Shown here: positions 6,698 to 13,604 of the stretch, piece after piece
How the letters are laid out: each line of letters starts with the position of its first letter
Position numbering within the stretch: position 1 is the first letter of the stretch
DNA from: JBCDGZ01 sp038750655
GTDB lineage: Bacteria; Bacteroidota; Bacteroidia; Chitinophagales; Saprospiraceae
Length of the DNA stretch: 21,263 nucleotides
Assembly (NCBI GenBank): GCA_038750655.1
Contig: JBCDGZ010000134.1
Span: 1 to 21,263 of the forward strand
Reading direction: 5' to 3'
Translations under genes and position numbers: made by a program
Notes under the pieces: generated by a model
What the model saw: the letters and a program-made list of their open reading frames with translations, nothing else
Database searches by the model: none
Told to the model about the DNA's origin: nothing

Positions 6698-6827
6698 TTA
6701 TCTCATTCTAATCTTAATTCTACTCCACTCTACTCCATTATATTCTATCTAATCTAATCTATTTTATTCCATTTTATTCTATCCAATCCAATCTATTCTC
6801 TCCTTAATCTCCTCCTTCCTCTTTTTA
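6698..6827. repeat. G-less low-complexity tract with ~5-bp periodicity
   Basis: There is no G on the + strand for 130 bases. The middle part repeats ATTCT/AATCT/AATCC-like pentamers in degenerate form. The tract ends in the stop codon of the symporter gene, so the 3' untranslated RNA of that gene would contain no C. A + strand RNA would be C-containing and G-free, the composition favoured by Rho loading sites. Confidence 0.8.
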
Positions 6828-8390
6828 GAACATATTCGGAATATTCATACTCAAGATCACAATCACCACAAAGAAACCGACCAAAATTCCAGACTTTGGC
6901 CAGTCCACTTCCCAGCTCTTATCCAGCGTAGTAGCCGTCTGCCCAGCGTCCTCCTTGAATAGTAAACTAGTAGCAAGGCCCATCGCTAGTGTGACCACCG
7001 CACCGACGGCGTTCCACCAGAACCAGAAGACCTCCGGGACGAAAAGCCAAAGGTAAACATTGACGGCGACGCCGGAGAGCAGGCCGATGTTGGCCCCAAT
7101 CGAATTGACCCTCTTGATGGCGATGGCGGCAATGAAGGTGGCCAGGATGGGGCCGTAGAATACAGAGCCGACTTTGTTGATGGCCTCGATGACTGTCTTG
7201 GCAATGTCGCCGGTGAAGAAGGCCAGAACGATGCAGACGATGCCCCAGAATAGGGCGGCGTACTTGGAGTAGCGCATGTACTTGTCGTTGGACAGCTGCT
7301 TGTCGCGGTTGAAGAAATCCTCGACAGTGGCGGCGCTGAGCGAGTTGATGGCAGAGCTGAGCGAGGACATGGCCGCGGAGAAGATGGCGACCATCAGGAT
7401 GCCGATGATGCCGTTGGGGAGGTAATCCCGGATGAAAATTGGAATCATCAGGTCGGGTTTGTCGGCGGGAATTTTAGCCATGAATTCTGTTTGGGTTAGC
7501 GCCAGGGTGCCGATAACTAAACCCATCAGGCAGTAGGTAAAGGTAATGGGGAAGCGCAGCAGGCCGTTGAAGAGTAGGGTGGTCTTTACGGTCTTCATAC
7601 TCTGAGCGGAGAACAGCCGCTGGACCTGACTTTGGTCTGTGCCGTAGTAGGAGGTGTAGAGAAAAAAACCGCCGATGAGCATGGGCCAGAAGCCAAACTC
7701 GTCGCCTTCTTCCAGGCCAAGGGAGTCAAAGTTGACGGCGACCAGGCGCTCCCGATCGAGGTTGCTAATGAATTCTTCCCAGCCTCCAATATAATTGATG
7801 CCCGCCACCAGACAGATGATGATACCCAGGATCAGGATGATCATTTGAATCATATCCCCGTAGACGACGGCTTTCATTCCACCTTGATAGGAGTAGACCA
7901 GGGTCACCACGCCAATGATCAAAATGGTTTGTGACATCGGGACGTCCATAACGCTGGTCAGAATCAGGGCGACGGTGTAGACCATGACGCTGGTGGCGAA
8001 TGCGCGGCTGACTTGAAAGACACCGCTGAGTAAGATACGTGTGGAGCTGCTGAAGCGTTCTTCGAGGTAGGCATAAACACTGACGATACCGGCTTTGTAC
8101 ATCGGAGGAATGAGGAAAACCATGAGAAAGAGCATGGCCAGTGGGACGGCAAATTCGTAGGTCAGCCAAATCATACCGCCCCCGTTTTTCAAGCCGACGA
8201 AGGCCGGGGCGGAGATGAAACTAATGGCGGATAGTTGCGTCGCAATAGTGCTCATGGATAAGGGAAACCAGCCAAAGCTTTTGCCTCCCAGAAAGTAGTC
8301 TTTGCTGTCCTTATTTTCTTTGAATAAGAGACCCAGGAATAAAAAACCAATGATATAACTGACAATGACGATATAATCTATGCTGTTCAT
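6825..8390 (-). CDS. Sodium:solute symporter (SSS family)
   Basis: This is a 521-residue inner-membrane transporter with about 13-14 hydrophobic segments, the expected size for the solute:sodium symporter family. Typical features are YIIGFLFLGLLF in the first helix, the GGKSFGWFPLSMSTIATQLS region with the small and hydroxyl residues of the sodium-binding core, and TSYYGTDQSQVQRLFSA in the middle of the protein. The C-terminus ends in a last hydrophobic helix. It lies 43 bp downstream of the GH63-like hydrolase gene and is probably in the same transcript as that gene and the TonB-dependent receptor. By context it would bring the intact solute from the periplasm into the cytoplasm, where the hydrolase acts. 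The exact substrate (sugar, glycoside or organic acid) cannot be read from the sequence. Confidence 0.93.
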   Translation of the reverse strand: MNSIDYIVIVSYIIGFLFLGLLFKENKDSKDYFLGGKSFGWFPLSMSTIATQLSAISFISAPAFVGLKNGGGMIWLTYEFAVPLAMLFLMVFLIPPMYKAGIVSVYAYLEERFSSSTRILLSGVFQVSRAFATSVMVYTVALILTSVMDVPMSQTILIIGVVTLVYSYQGGMKAVVYGDMIQMIILILGIIICLVAGINYIGGWEEFISNLDRERLVAVNFDSLGLEEGDEFGFWPMLIGGFFLYTSYYGTDQSQVQRLFSAQSMKTVKTTLLFNGLLRFPITFTYCLMGLVIGTLALTQTEFMAKIPADKPDLMIPIFIRDYLPNGIIGILMVAIFSAAMSSLSSAINSLSAATVEDFFNRDKQLSNDKYMRYSKYAALFWGIVCIVLAFFTGDIAKTVIEAINKVGSVFYGPILATFIAAIAIKRVNSIGANIGLLSGVAVNVYLWLFVPEVFWFWWNAVGAVVTLAMGLATSLLFKEDAGQTATTLDKSWEVDWPKSGILVGFFVVIVILSMNIPNMF

Positions 8391-8433
8391 TTGTCTTGTT
8401 TTTTGGAATGAAAATACCGCTTACTGCCGGCAA

Positions 8434-9768
8434 TCAATTGTGCAGCAAGTCGAGGACGCAGGCGGCTGTCCAGGAGAAGTTGCCACCGCCGTAACCCGCC
8501 AGCAGATCATTGGTTACTGTCTTTTGTGATTCGAAATATTCGTAGAACCCTAGTTTATCGACCAGTTCGATCAAATCGGATTTGACAATGGCAGCCGTCT
8601 CCTCGAAGCCGTAGTGCTGCAATCCGTGGTAGATCATCCAGTTCATTTGCGACCAGATCGGCCCCCGCCAGTAGCGCTTGGAATCAAACAGCGGACTGTC
8701 TACATCAAAGCTGGGGCAGATATAGTAGCCTCTCTCGTGCAGCCCCAACAAATAGCTGTTCAATATGACAGCTTGCTCGGGACTTGGAATCTGTGCGTAG
8801 AGGGCTGCGATGCCACCAATTTCTTTGTGCGGAAGATACTGCTCACCGCGTAAATCGTAAGGCGTAAATGTTTGTAGATCCTCATTCCACAATTTACTGC
8901 TGAACTGCGCACTGGATTGTTGCTGCCATTCTTCCAGCTCCTTGGTATCAAAGCCAAAGCGTCGGCCGATATTGATCAGGCTTTGGTTGGATTTGATGAG
9001 CACGGCATTCATCAGTGTATCTTGAACAAGGAAGGGGCTTTCTTCAAAGATACCGATGTCTTCGTAGCGGTACTTTTTTCCCAATTGCAAAAGATACACA
9101 TAGCGATCGTATTGATAGGAAGTTGGCCGCTCCTCCGCCGGAGCGAGGCTGGTGTCCTTTCTTACATACGGTGGTATTTCGGCGGGATCAATGATAATTC
9201 TATCCAGCGAGCTGTCCCAAAGCGGGGAGTTGTCCCGGCCCGATTCCCAGGGGTGATAGATGAACATCAGGCCCTCGCGTAGGGGATCGCGATAAGTGTA
9301 TAGGAAACGATGGTATTTGACTACCTTCGGAAAAAGGGCCTTGACGAATTGTTGCAATTGATGGTGATCTGGAAATTTTTCCAAGAGATTTTCCAAAATA
9401 AATCCGTGTACTGCCGGCTGTGTAATCCCGGAGGATTTGGGCCTTTGCGGGGCACCTGGGTTAACCTGAGCATCCCAGAAATCAAAATTAGGAAAGTAGC
9501 TTTTCTCATCTTCACTGTGGAAGACGATGTGTGGCAACATCCCGTTTTCCCATTGGCTAGAAAAGAGCGATTGCATCTCCTGGATCGCATAGTCCAAATC
9601 GAAATAACTTTGTCCAAGGCAGGTAAAGCCTGAATCCCAGTTCCACTGAAAGGGATAGAGTTTGCTGGTTGGAATGGTGAAGCCATCCTTCCAGTTGAGT
9701 TGTAAAATGCGCTTGGCATCGCTAAGTAGATTTTCCACTTGCTGTGTATTTGGTGGGTCTTGTTTCAT
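8434..9768 (-). CDS. GH63-like glycosidase, probable mannosyl-/glucosylglycerate hydrolase
   Basis: This 444-residue protein has an (alpha/alpha)6-barrel glycosidase pattern. WNWDSGF (residues 42-48) is followed by a GITQP motif near 114-118, HPWESGRDNSPLWD (172-185, with D179 the likely general acid), YWRGPIWSQMNW, then FYEYFE, with E410 the likely base, and GGGNFSWTAA near the end. These motifs and the short length match, from family knowledge, bacterial mannosylglycerate/glucosylglycerate hydrolases better than trehalases or GH63 glucosidases, which are longer. No signal peptide is present, so it acts in the cytoplasm. It sits between the TonB-dependent receptor and the symporter, and a glycerate kinase lies further downstream. 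Cleavage of a sugar-glycerate to sugar plus glycerate would feed that kinase. A different alpha-glycoside substrate remains possible. Confidence 0.82.
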   Translation of the reverse strand: MKQDPPNTQQVENLLSDAKRILQLNWKDGFTIPTSKLYPFQWNWDSGFTCLGQSYFDLDYAIQEMQSLFSSQWENGMLPHIVFHSEDEKSYFPNFDFWDAQVNPGAPQRPKSSGITQPAVHGFILENLLEKFPDHHQLQQFVKALFPKVVKYHRFLYTYRDPLREGLMFIYHPWESGRDNSPLWDSSLDRIIIDPAEIPPYVRKDTSLAPAEERPTSYQYDRYVYLLQLGKKYRYEDIGIFEESPFLVQDTLMNAVLIKSNQSLINIGRRFGFDTKELEEWQQQSSAQFSSKLWNEDLQTFTPYDLRGEQYLPHKEIGGIAALYAQIPSPEQAVILNSYLLGLHERGYYICPSFDVDSPLFDSKRYWRGPIWSQMNWMIYHGLQHYGFEETAAIVKSDLIELVDKLGFYEYFESQKTVTNDLLAGYGGGNFSWTAACVLDLLHN

Positions 9769-9806
9769 CCCTTTAAGATAGGAAACTTTGGATCATTTGG
9801 AAATGA

Positions 9807-9839
9807 GAGCTGCGAGGAGCCGGAGGCCCATCGCAGCTC
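9807..9839 (-). terminator. Hairpin between receptor and hydrolase genes
   Basis: GAGCTGCGA (9807-9815) pairs perfectly with TCGCAGCTC (9831-9839) around a 15-base loop that can itself pair partly. On the minus strand it follows the receptor stop codon by 7 bp and is followed by only a weak T-rich run (CTCATTTCC). It is more likely a partial terminator or mRNA-stabilising hairpin, which would lower expression of the downstream genes relative to the receptor, than a full stop. Confidence 0.5.
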
Positions 9840-9846
9840 AATGGAT

Positions 9847-12447
9847 TTAAAAATCGAAAGCGGCCCGAACGAATATTCTTCTTGGTAAGATCGGACGGCC
9901 GACGAAGAAGTTGCTCACTCCGGTCTGTGCATCACCCTGTCTGGGCGAGCCCTCCGTGACGCCATCAGCATCCAAGAGGTTGAAGACCGAAATCCCGATA
10001 CGCATAGACTCCTTCTCTCCCAAAGGAAAGCGGTAGCCCGCATCTAGCCGTACGATATTGAAGCCATCCAGCTCCACAGTGTTGGCATCGTTGGCAAACT
10101 TACTGCCCATAAAATTACTGGAGAGATTGGCGTCAAATCCGCCGCCTTCGTAGCTCAGTCCGGCCATACCTAAGACGTTAGGCTGGCGGCGCAGCTCATT
10201 GCCCTCTTGCTCCTCGTTGCCTTCTACTTCGGTGAACTCATGTCCCTGGAAGGTGAAGTTTCCGTAGAAATTGAGGCCCTTGGTAATGGTATAATTCACA
10301 CTGACTTCGGCACCAAAGGTACGAGTACTTTGGACCCTAACTTCTTCGATGACATTGCTGGGGTTATTTGGATCATTGATGAAATCGACACTACGACGAT
10401 CGTCCAGACTAACGTAGAAGAGGGCACCAGTAGCCGCCAAGGGGCCTTTGGCATATTTCACCCCAATTTCTCCTTGCAGTACCGTCTCTGGCTCATAGCT
10501 CTGTGGCTGGCCCGGCGCCGAAAAAGAAATCGAGCGCAGTTCTGGAAAGAAGTAACCTCTGGAGAAGTTGGCGTACAGGTTGGTCGTTCCGTCGAGCTTA
10601 TACAATCCAGCGAGAGCGATGGCCACGTCGTTGGTCGAGACGCTACCTTTCTGGAAGGTATTGCTGCCGATGCCCGTCTCGCGGCTGATGATTCCTGCGG
10701 CTCTTTCCCAGCGCAAACCAACATCGATGTTGAAGCGGTCGCCCTTGATTTCATCGCCGACGAAGAAGGCCACCTTACTGCTTTCGTGGTAGCGGTTGGC
10801 CGTTTGTGCTCCAGAGATGAAGCCTCCAGTTGAGAAGCTGACAGGGTTGCCCAGGCTATCGGTATAGTTGACGTTGACCATGCGGGGAGCATTGCGGAAG
10901 TCACCGACATAACTGGAAATCCAGTTGTTATCTTCCGCTCTGGTATTGGACAGGAAGGTACCGAAGCTGATGTTGTGGATACCCGCGGTTTTGGTCAGGT
11001 AAATTTCGCCGACCATTTCTTCCATCGGCCGCTCCCGGTCGAGGATTCTGTTTTGGAAGAGTAGATCGTTTTCCGCCAGCTGACTGCCATCATCTACGTA
11101 GGTGAAGTTCGCGTTAGCGGGGAGGTCGCGGCTGTCTAGGTAGGAGGTCTGTGTTTCCGGGACATTGTTTACACCGTCGCCGTCGAGGAAGAGGTTGAAC
11201 CAGTGGTTGTAGCTGGCAGCTTTAGCTTTGGCGGACAAGCGCCAGTCGTTGCCGAAGGCGTGTTTGAGGTGGACCATCATATAGCCACCTTGGGTGCTGA
11301 CGCCATCGCCGATGGGCGATTGAAAGCGGCCGAAGGGCGTATCGAAAGAAAAGTCTTTAGCCTGGCCCGTCAGCATGGTATAAACAGTTTCTCCATCATT
11401 ACCCGTAGGACGTTCTCTTTGGCCATCGTCGTTAGCGAGCGGGAAGGGGAGGTAGAATTGAACATTATCATCAATGTACTGGCCGTAGATGGTCAGCGAA
11501 CTATTGCCATCGTTGAAGAGCTTTTTAACGTTTCCTCTCAGCTGATAGCCTCGGGTGTTGAGTCCAGTTTCTAGTGGCCCTTCGTCGTAGCGGTAAAAAC
11601 CGGAAACGGCGTAGAAGAGATTTTCGCTCAAAGGGCCAGAGGTCATAAAGTCCATCTTGGCGCGTCCACCGTCGGCCCATTCCAGTTGGAGTTTATTCTT
11701 GTGTTCTGCTGATCCAGTGACACTGGTGTAGTTGATGATTCCAGCGACGCTACCGGCTCCAAAGAGGGTAGAGGAGCCCCCGCGTGCAAATTCGAGGTTT
11801 TGAATACCGATGTCGTTGCGGAAGTAAACATCATGCGCCGAGGAGTTGAGTCCGAAAGTACTTAGCACCGGCAGCCCATCAACCTGCAAGGGCGTAAACT
11901 GGTACTGTCCGCCGGAGGGCATCCCCCGGACAAAAACATTGGTAGCTACTTCACCACCGCCCCCTTCGGCCGTGATGCCGGGGATGGTACGGAGAATGTC
12001 CGCCTGTGAGTTGCTGCTGAGCTGTTGCAGGCGGGCAGCATTGATCAGGGTAATCGACATCGGCGATTCCTTTTGGGTCCGGCCGCTGAAAGTACCGGTG
12101 ACTACCACCTCATCGAGCGAGAGGTTGTCGGGGCTCATGACGATGTTTTGCGTGTAGCTGTTGCCTTCTTCTACCGTGATACTCAGTTCATAGAGAGAGT
12201 AGCCGGTGTAGGAAAAGACAATGATCAGATCGCCGGTCGGTACCTGAAGACTAAAACTGCCATCTATTCCTGTAGAGGTCCCAGTGGTAGTTCCTTTAAT
12301 GAAAACATTGGCTCCGATGAGCAGCTCACCATCGGTATCGGAGACCGTACCGGAGAGCGTCCCTTGCGCCTGTGTGGCTCCCCACATCAGGAGGAGGATA
12401 CAGAGGGAAAAAATTTGTTTGATTGGAAGAGTAGAAATACGATTCAT
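9847..12447 (-). CDS. TonB-dependent outer-membrane receptor with carboxypeptidase-like N-terminal domain
   Basis: The product is an 866-residue outer-membrane importer. It has a signal peptide (about 1-28, ending ATQAQ), a carboxypeptidase-D regulatory-like beta-sandwich (about 29-115, GTVSDTDGELLIGANVFIKG), a plug domain from about 120 (SLDEVVVTGT, ADILRTIPGI, NVFVRGMPSGG) and a 22-strand barrel that ends in a terminal phenylalanine. A longer frame begins at TTG 12456, but ATG 12445-12447 gives a proper signal peptide and is preferred. No SusD-like partner gene follows, so this is a stand-alone receptor rather than a SusCD pair. It is the first gene of the probable sugar-glycerate operon and faces a divergent AraC regulator. 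A promoter box (12507-12514) and a tandem operator candidate (12538-12570) lie upstream. Confidence 0.93.
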   Translation of the reverse strand: MNRISTLPIKQIFSLCILLLMWGATQAQGTLSGTVSDTDGELLIGANVFIKGTTTGTSTGIDGSFSLQVPTGDLIIVFSYTGYSLYELSITVEEGNSYTQNIVMSPDNLSLDEVVVTGTFSGRTQKESPMSITLINAARLQQLSSNSQADILRTIPGITAEGGGGEVATNVFVRGMPSGGQYQFTPLQVDGLPVLSTFGLNSSAHDVYFRNDIGIQNLEFARGGSSTLFGAGSVAGIINYTSVTGSAEHKNKLQLEWADGGRAKMDFMTSGPLSENLFYAVSGFYRYDEGPLETGLNTRGYQLRGNVKKLFNDGNSSLTIYGQYIDDNVQFYLPFPLANDDGQRERPTGNDGETVYTMLTGQAKDFSFDTPFGRFQSPIGDGVSTQGGYMMVHLKHAFGNDWRLSAKAKAASYNHWFNLFLDGDGVNNVPETQTSYLDSRDLPANANFTYVDDGSQLAENDLLFQNRILDRERPMEEMVGEIYLTKTAGIHNISFGTFLSNTRAEDNNWISSYVGDFRNAPRMVNVNYTDSLGNPVSFSTGGFISGAQTANRYHESSKVAFFVGDEIKGDRFNIDVGLRWERAAGIISRETGIGSNTFQKGSVSTNDVAIALAGLYKLDGTTNLYANFSRGYFFPELRSISFSAPGQPQSYEPETVLQGEIGVKYAKGPLAATGALFYVSLDDRRSVDFINDPNNPSNVIEEVRVQSTRTFGAEVSVNYTITKGLNFYGNFTFQGHEFTEVEGNEEQEGNELRRQPNVLGMAGLSYEGGGFDANLSSNFMGSKFANDANTVELDGFNIVRLDAGYRFPLGEKESMRIGISVFNLLDADGVTEGSPRQGDAQTGVSNFFVGRPILPRRIFVRAAFDF

Positions 12448-12506
12448 AATTATCAATTGTGTTAAGGCAAATGACTGTCAAAAAATTTTAATGAATGTGG
12501 TTATCG

Positions 12507-12514
12507 CAAAATTA
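12507..12514 (-). promoter_or_regulatory. Probable -7 box of the receptor operon
   Basis: On the minus strand this reads TAATTTTG, an exact TAnnTTTG match, placing the start of transcription near 12500 and giving a leader of about 50 bases before ATG 12447. No TTTG is seen at the -33 position, which fits a promoter that needs an activator. Confidence 0.5.
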
Positions 12515-12537
12515 GATTGGGTTTTTGCTTTGAGTTT

Positions 12538-12570
12538 ACAGTATTCTATCATATGGTAACACTATTCTAT
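12538..12570. promoter_or_regulatory. Direct-repeat operator candidate for the AraC regulator
   Basis: ACAGTATTCTAT (12538-12549) and ACACTATTCTAT (12559-12570) are direct repeats with 11 of 12 bases equal and a 21-bp period, two helical turns. AraC-type regulators commonly bind such tandem half-sites on one DNA face. The pair lies about 38-70 bp upstream of the predicted receptor start and 45 bp before the AraC gene ATG. Confidence 0.55.
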
Positions 12571-12614
12571 ATTTTATGTCTCTTAAATCTTGAAAATTGT
12601 TTATTATTGTTCAT

Positions 12615-13472
12615 ATGAAGCCGGAATATGAAAAGATAGTGGAACTGCCAGAGCGCTCTTTTAGCACTAGACTCATCAACCGGAATAGCCGCCCGTTGCT
12701 CAGTCAGGCTTGGCACTTCCATCCTGAAATCGAGATCTGCTACACCCTCAAAAGTAGTGGTCGCAGATTCGTGGGTAATCAGATTTCAGATTATGAAAAA
12801 ACGGACTTGGTGATGTTTGGCTCCAACCTTCCCCACGGCTTCACCACCGATATGCATTGCAGCCAGGTGGTCATCCAAATGGCCCCCGATTTTCTGGGCA
12901 GAACCTTCATCAATCGACCGGAATTGCGCTCCATCAAATTCCTTTTCGAACACGCTCGGCGAGGACTGGAATTCAAAGGAAGCGCCAAGAAAAAAGCCCG
13001 AAAGCTTATCCGTCGGTTATTGAAAAACGATGGGATGACCCGCCTGCTCAACCTGCTGGAGCTGCTGCAACTCTTCGCCGAATCCAGTGATGTAGAGGAA
13101 ATCTGTTCGGAAGAATACTTCCTTGATCTAGATGAATCGCAGCTTGGCAGGATCAAAATTGTCTACGATCACATTATGGAAAATTTTCGTAAAGAGGTGA
13201 GTATCAAGGAGGTGGCGGATAAGCTCAACATCTCCGAAGCCGCTTTTTACAAGTTTATTAAAAAACAAACGAAAAAGACCTACACTCAGATTATCAATGA
13301 ATTTCGCACCAACCACGCCAGCAAATTATTGATGAACTCGGACAAAACGATTGCCCAAATCTGCTTCGAGAGCGGCTATAATAATGTATCTTACTTTAAT
13401 CGTAAGTTCAAAGAAATCATGAAGCAGACTCCCCATGATTTTCGGAATCAGTACCTGAATCGACGCAGCTAA
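12615..13472 (+). CDS. AraC-family transcriptional regulator with cupin sensor domain
   Basis: This 285-residue protein has an N-terminal cupin-like ligand domain (WHFHPEIEICYTLKSSGRRF at about 33-52, then LVMFGSNLPHGF) and a C-terminal AraC double helix-turn-helix (about 180-280: VSIKEVADKLNISEAAFYKF, then AQICFESGYNNVSYFNRKFK and TPHDFR). An in-frame TTG exists at 12597, but the MKPEYEK start at ATG 12615 is more natural. It is divergent from the TonB-dependent receptor gene, with 167 bp between the two starts holding the paired operator candidate. By position it should control the receptor-hydrolase-symporter operon and possibly itself, sensing a solute-derived ligand. The ligand is unknown. 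Confidence 0.92.
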   Translation: MKPEYEKIVELPERSFSTRLINRNSRPLLSQAWHFHPEIEICYTLKSSGRRFVGNQISDYEKTDLVMFGSNLPHGFTTDMHCSQVVIQMAPDFLGRTFINRPELRSIKFLFEHARRGLEFKGSAKKKARKLIRRLLKNDGMTRLLNLLELLQLFAESSDVEEICSEEYFLDLDESQLGRIKIVYDHIMENFRKEVSIKEVADKLNISEAAFYKFIKKQTKKTYTQIINEFRTNHASKLLMNSDKTIAQICFESGYNNVSYFNRKFKEIMKQTPHDFRNQYLNRRS

Positions 13473-13495
13473 ATAGAATTCTGAGGTTTTTCTCG

Positions 13496-13503
13496 TACAT
13501 TTG
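13496..13503 (+). promoter_or_regulatory. Possible -7 box upstream of the TPR regulator
   Basis: TACATTTG is an exact TAnnTTTG match about 100 bp before ATG 13605. No TTTG is found at the matching -33 position, so support is partial. Confidence 0.35.
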
Positions 13504-13604
13504 AAAGAAGCTATTTTACTTCGCTAAACCGTCCTAGTCAACGGATAAAACTCAATACGTACTTTTCAAAAGTCAATTAGGACACTTAGCTCGGAGTCAA
13601 AACT

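Larger units (their letters stand above)
6300..6824. other. Repeat-rich intergenic region between symporter and glycerate kinase
   Basis: No protein gene is seen in these 525 bp. The part next to the kinase (6300-6530) is AT-rich and should hold the kinase promoter, although the only good promoter match (6364-6395) points the other way. It is followed by a perfect 22-bp palindrome (6536-6557), a composite palindromic repeat (6612-6680) and a 130-base tract without G on the + strand (6698-6827) that reaches the symporter stop codon. Confidence 0.7.

Noticed and set aside
10207..10833. 208-codon + strand frame inside the receptor gene, and similar long frames opposite other genes.
   Set aside because: These are shadows of GC-rich coding sequence on the other strand; the receptor frame has clear domain structure and the shadow has none.
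9847..12447. TonB-dependent receptor considered as SusC of a polysaccharide utilisation locus.
   Set aside because: No SusD-like lipoprotein gene follows, and the next gene is a cytoplasmic hydrolase without signal peptide.
12597..12614. Longer form of the AraC regulator starting at TTG 12597.
   Set aside because: The added residues are not typical of the family, and ATG 12615 gives a normal start.
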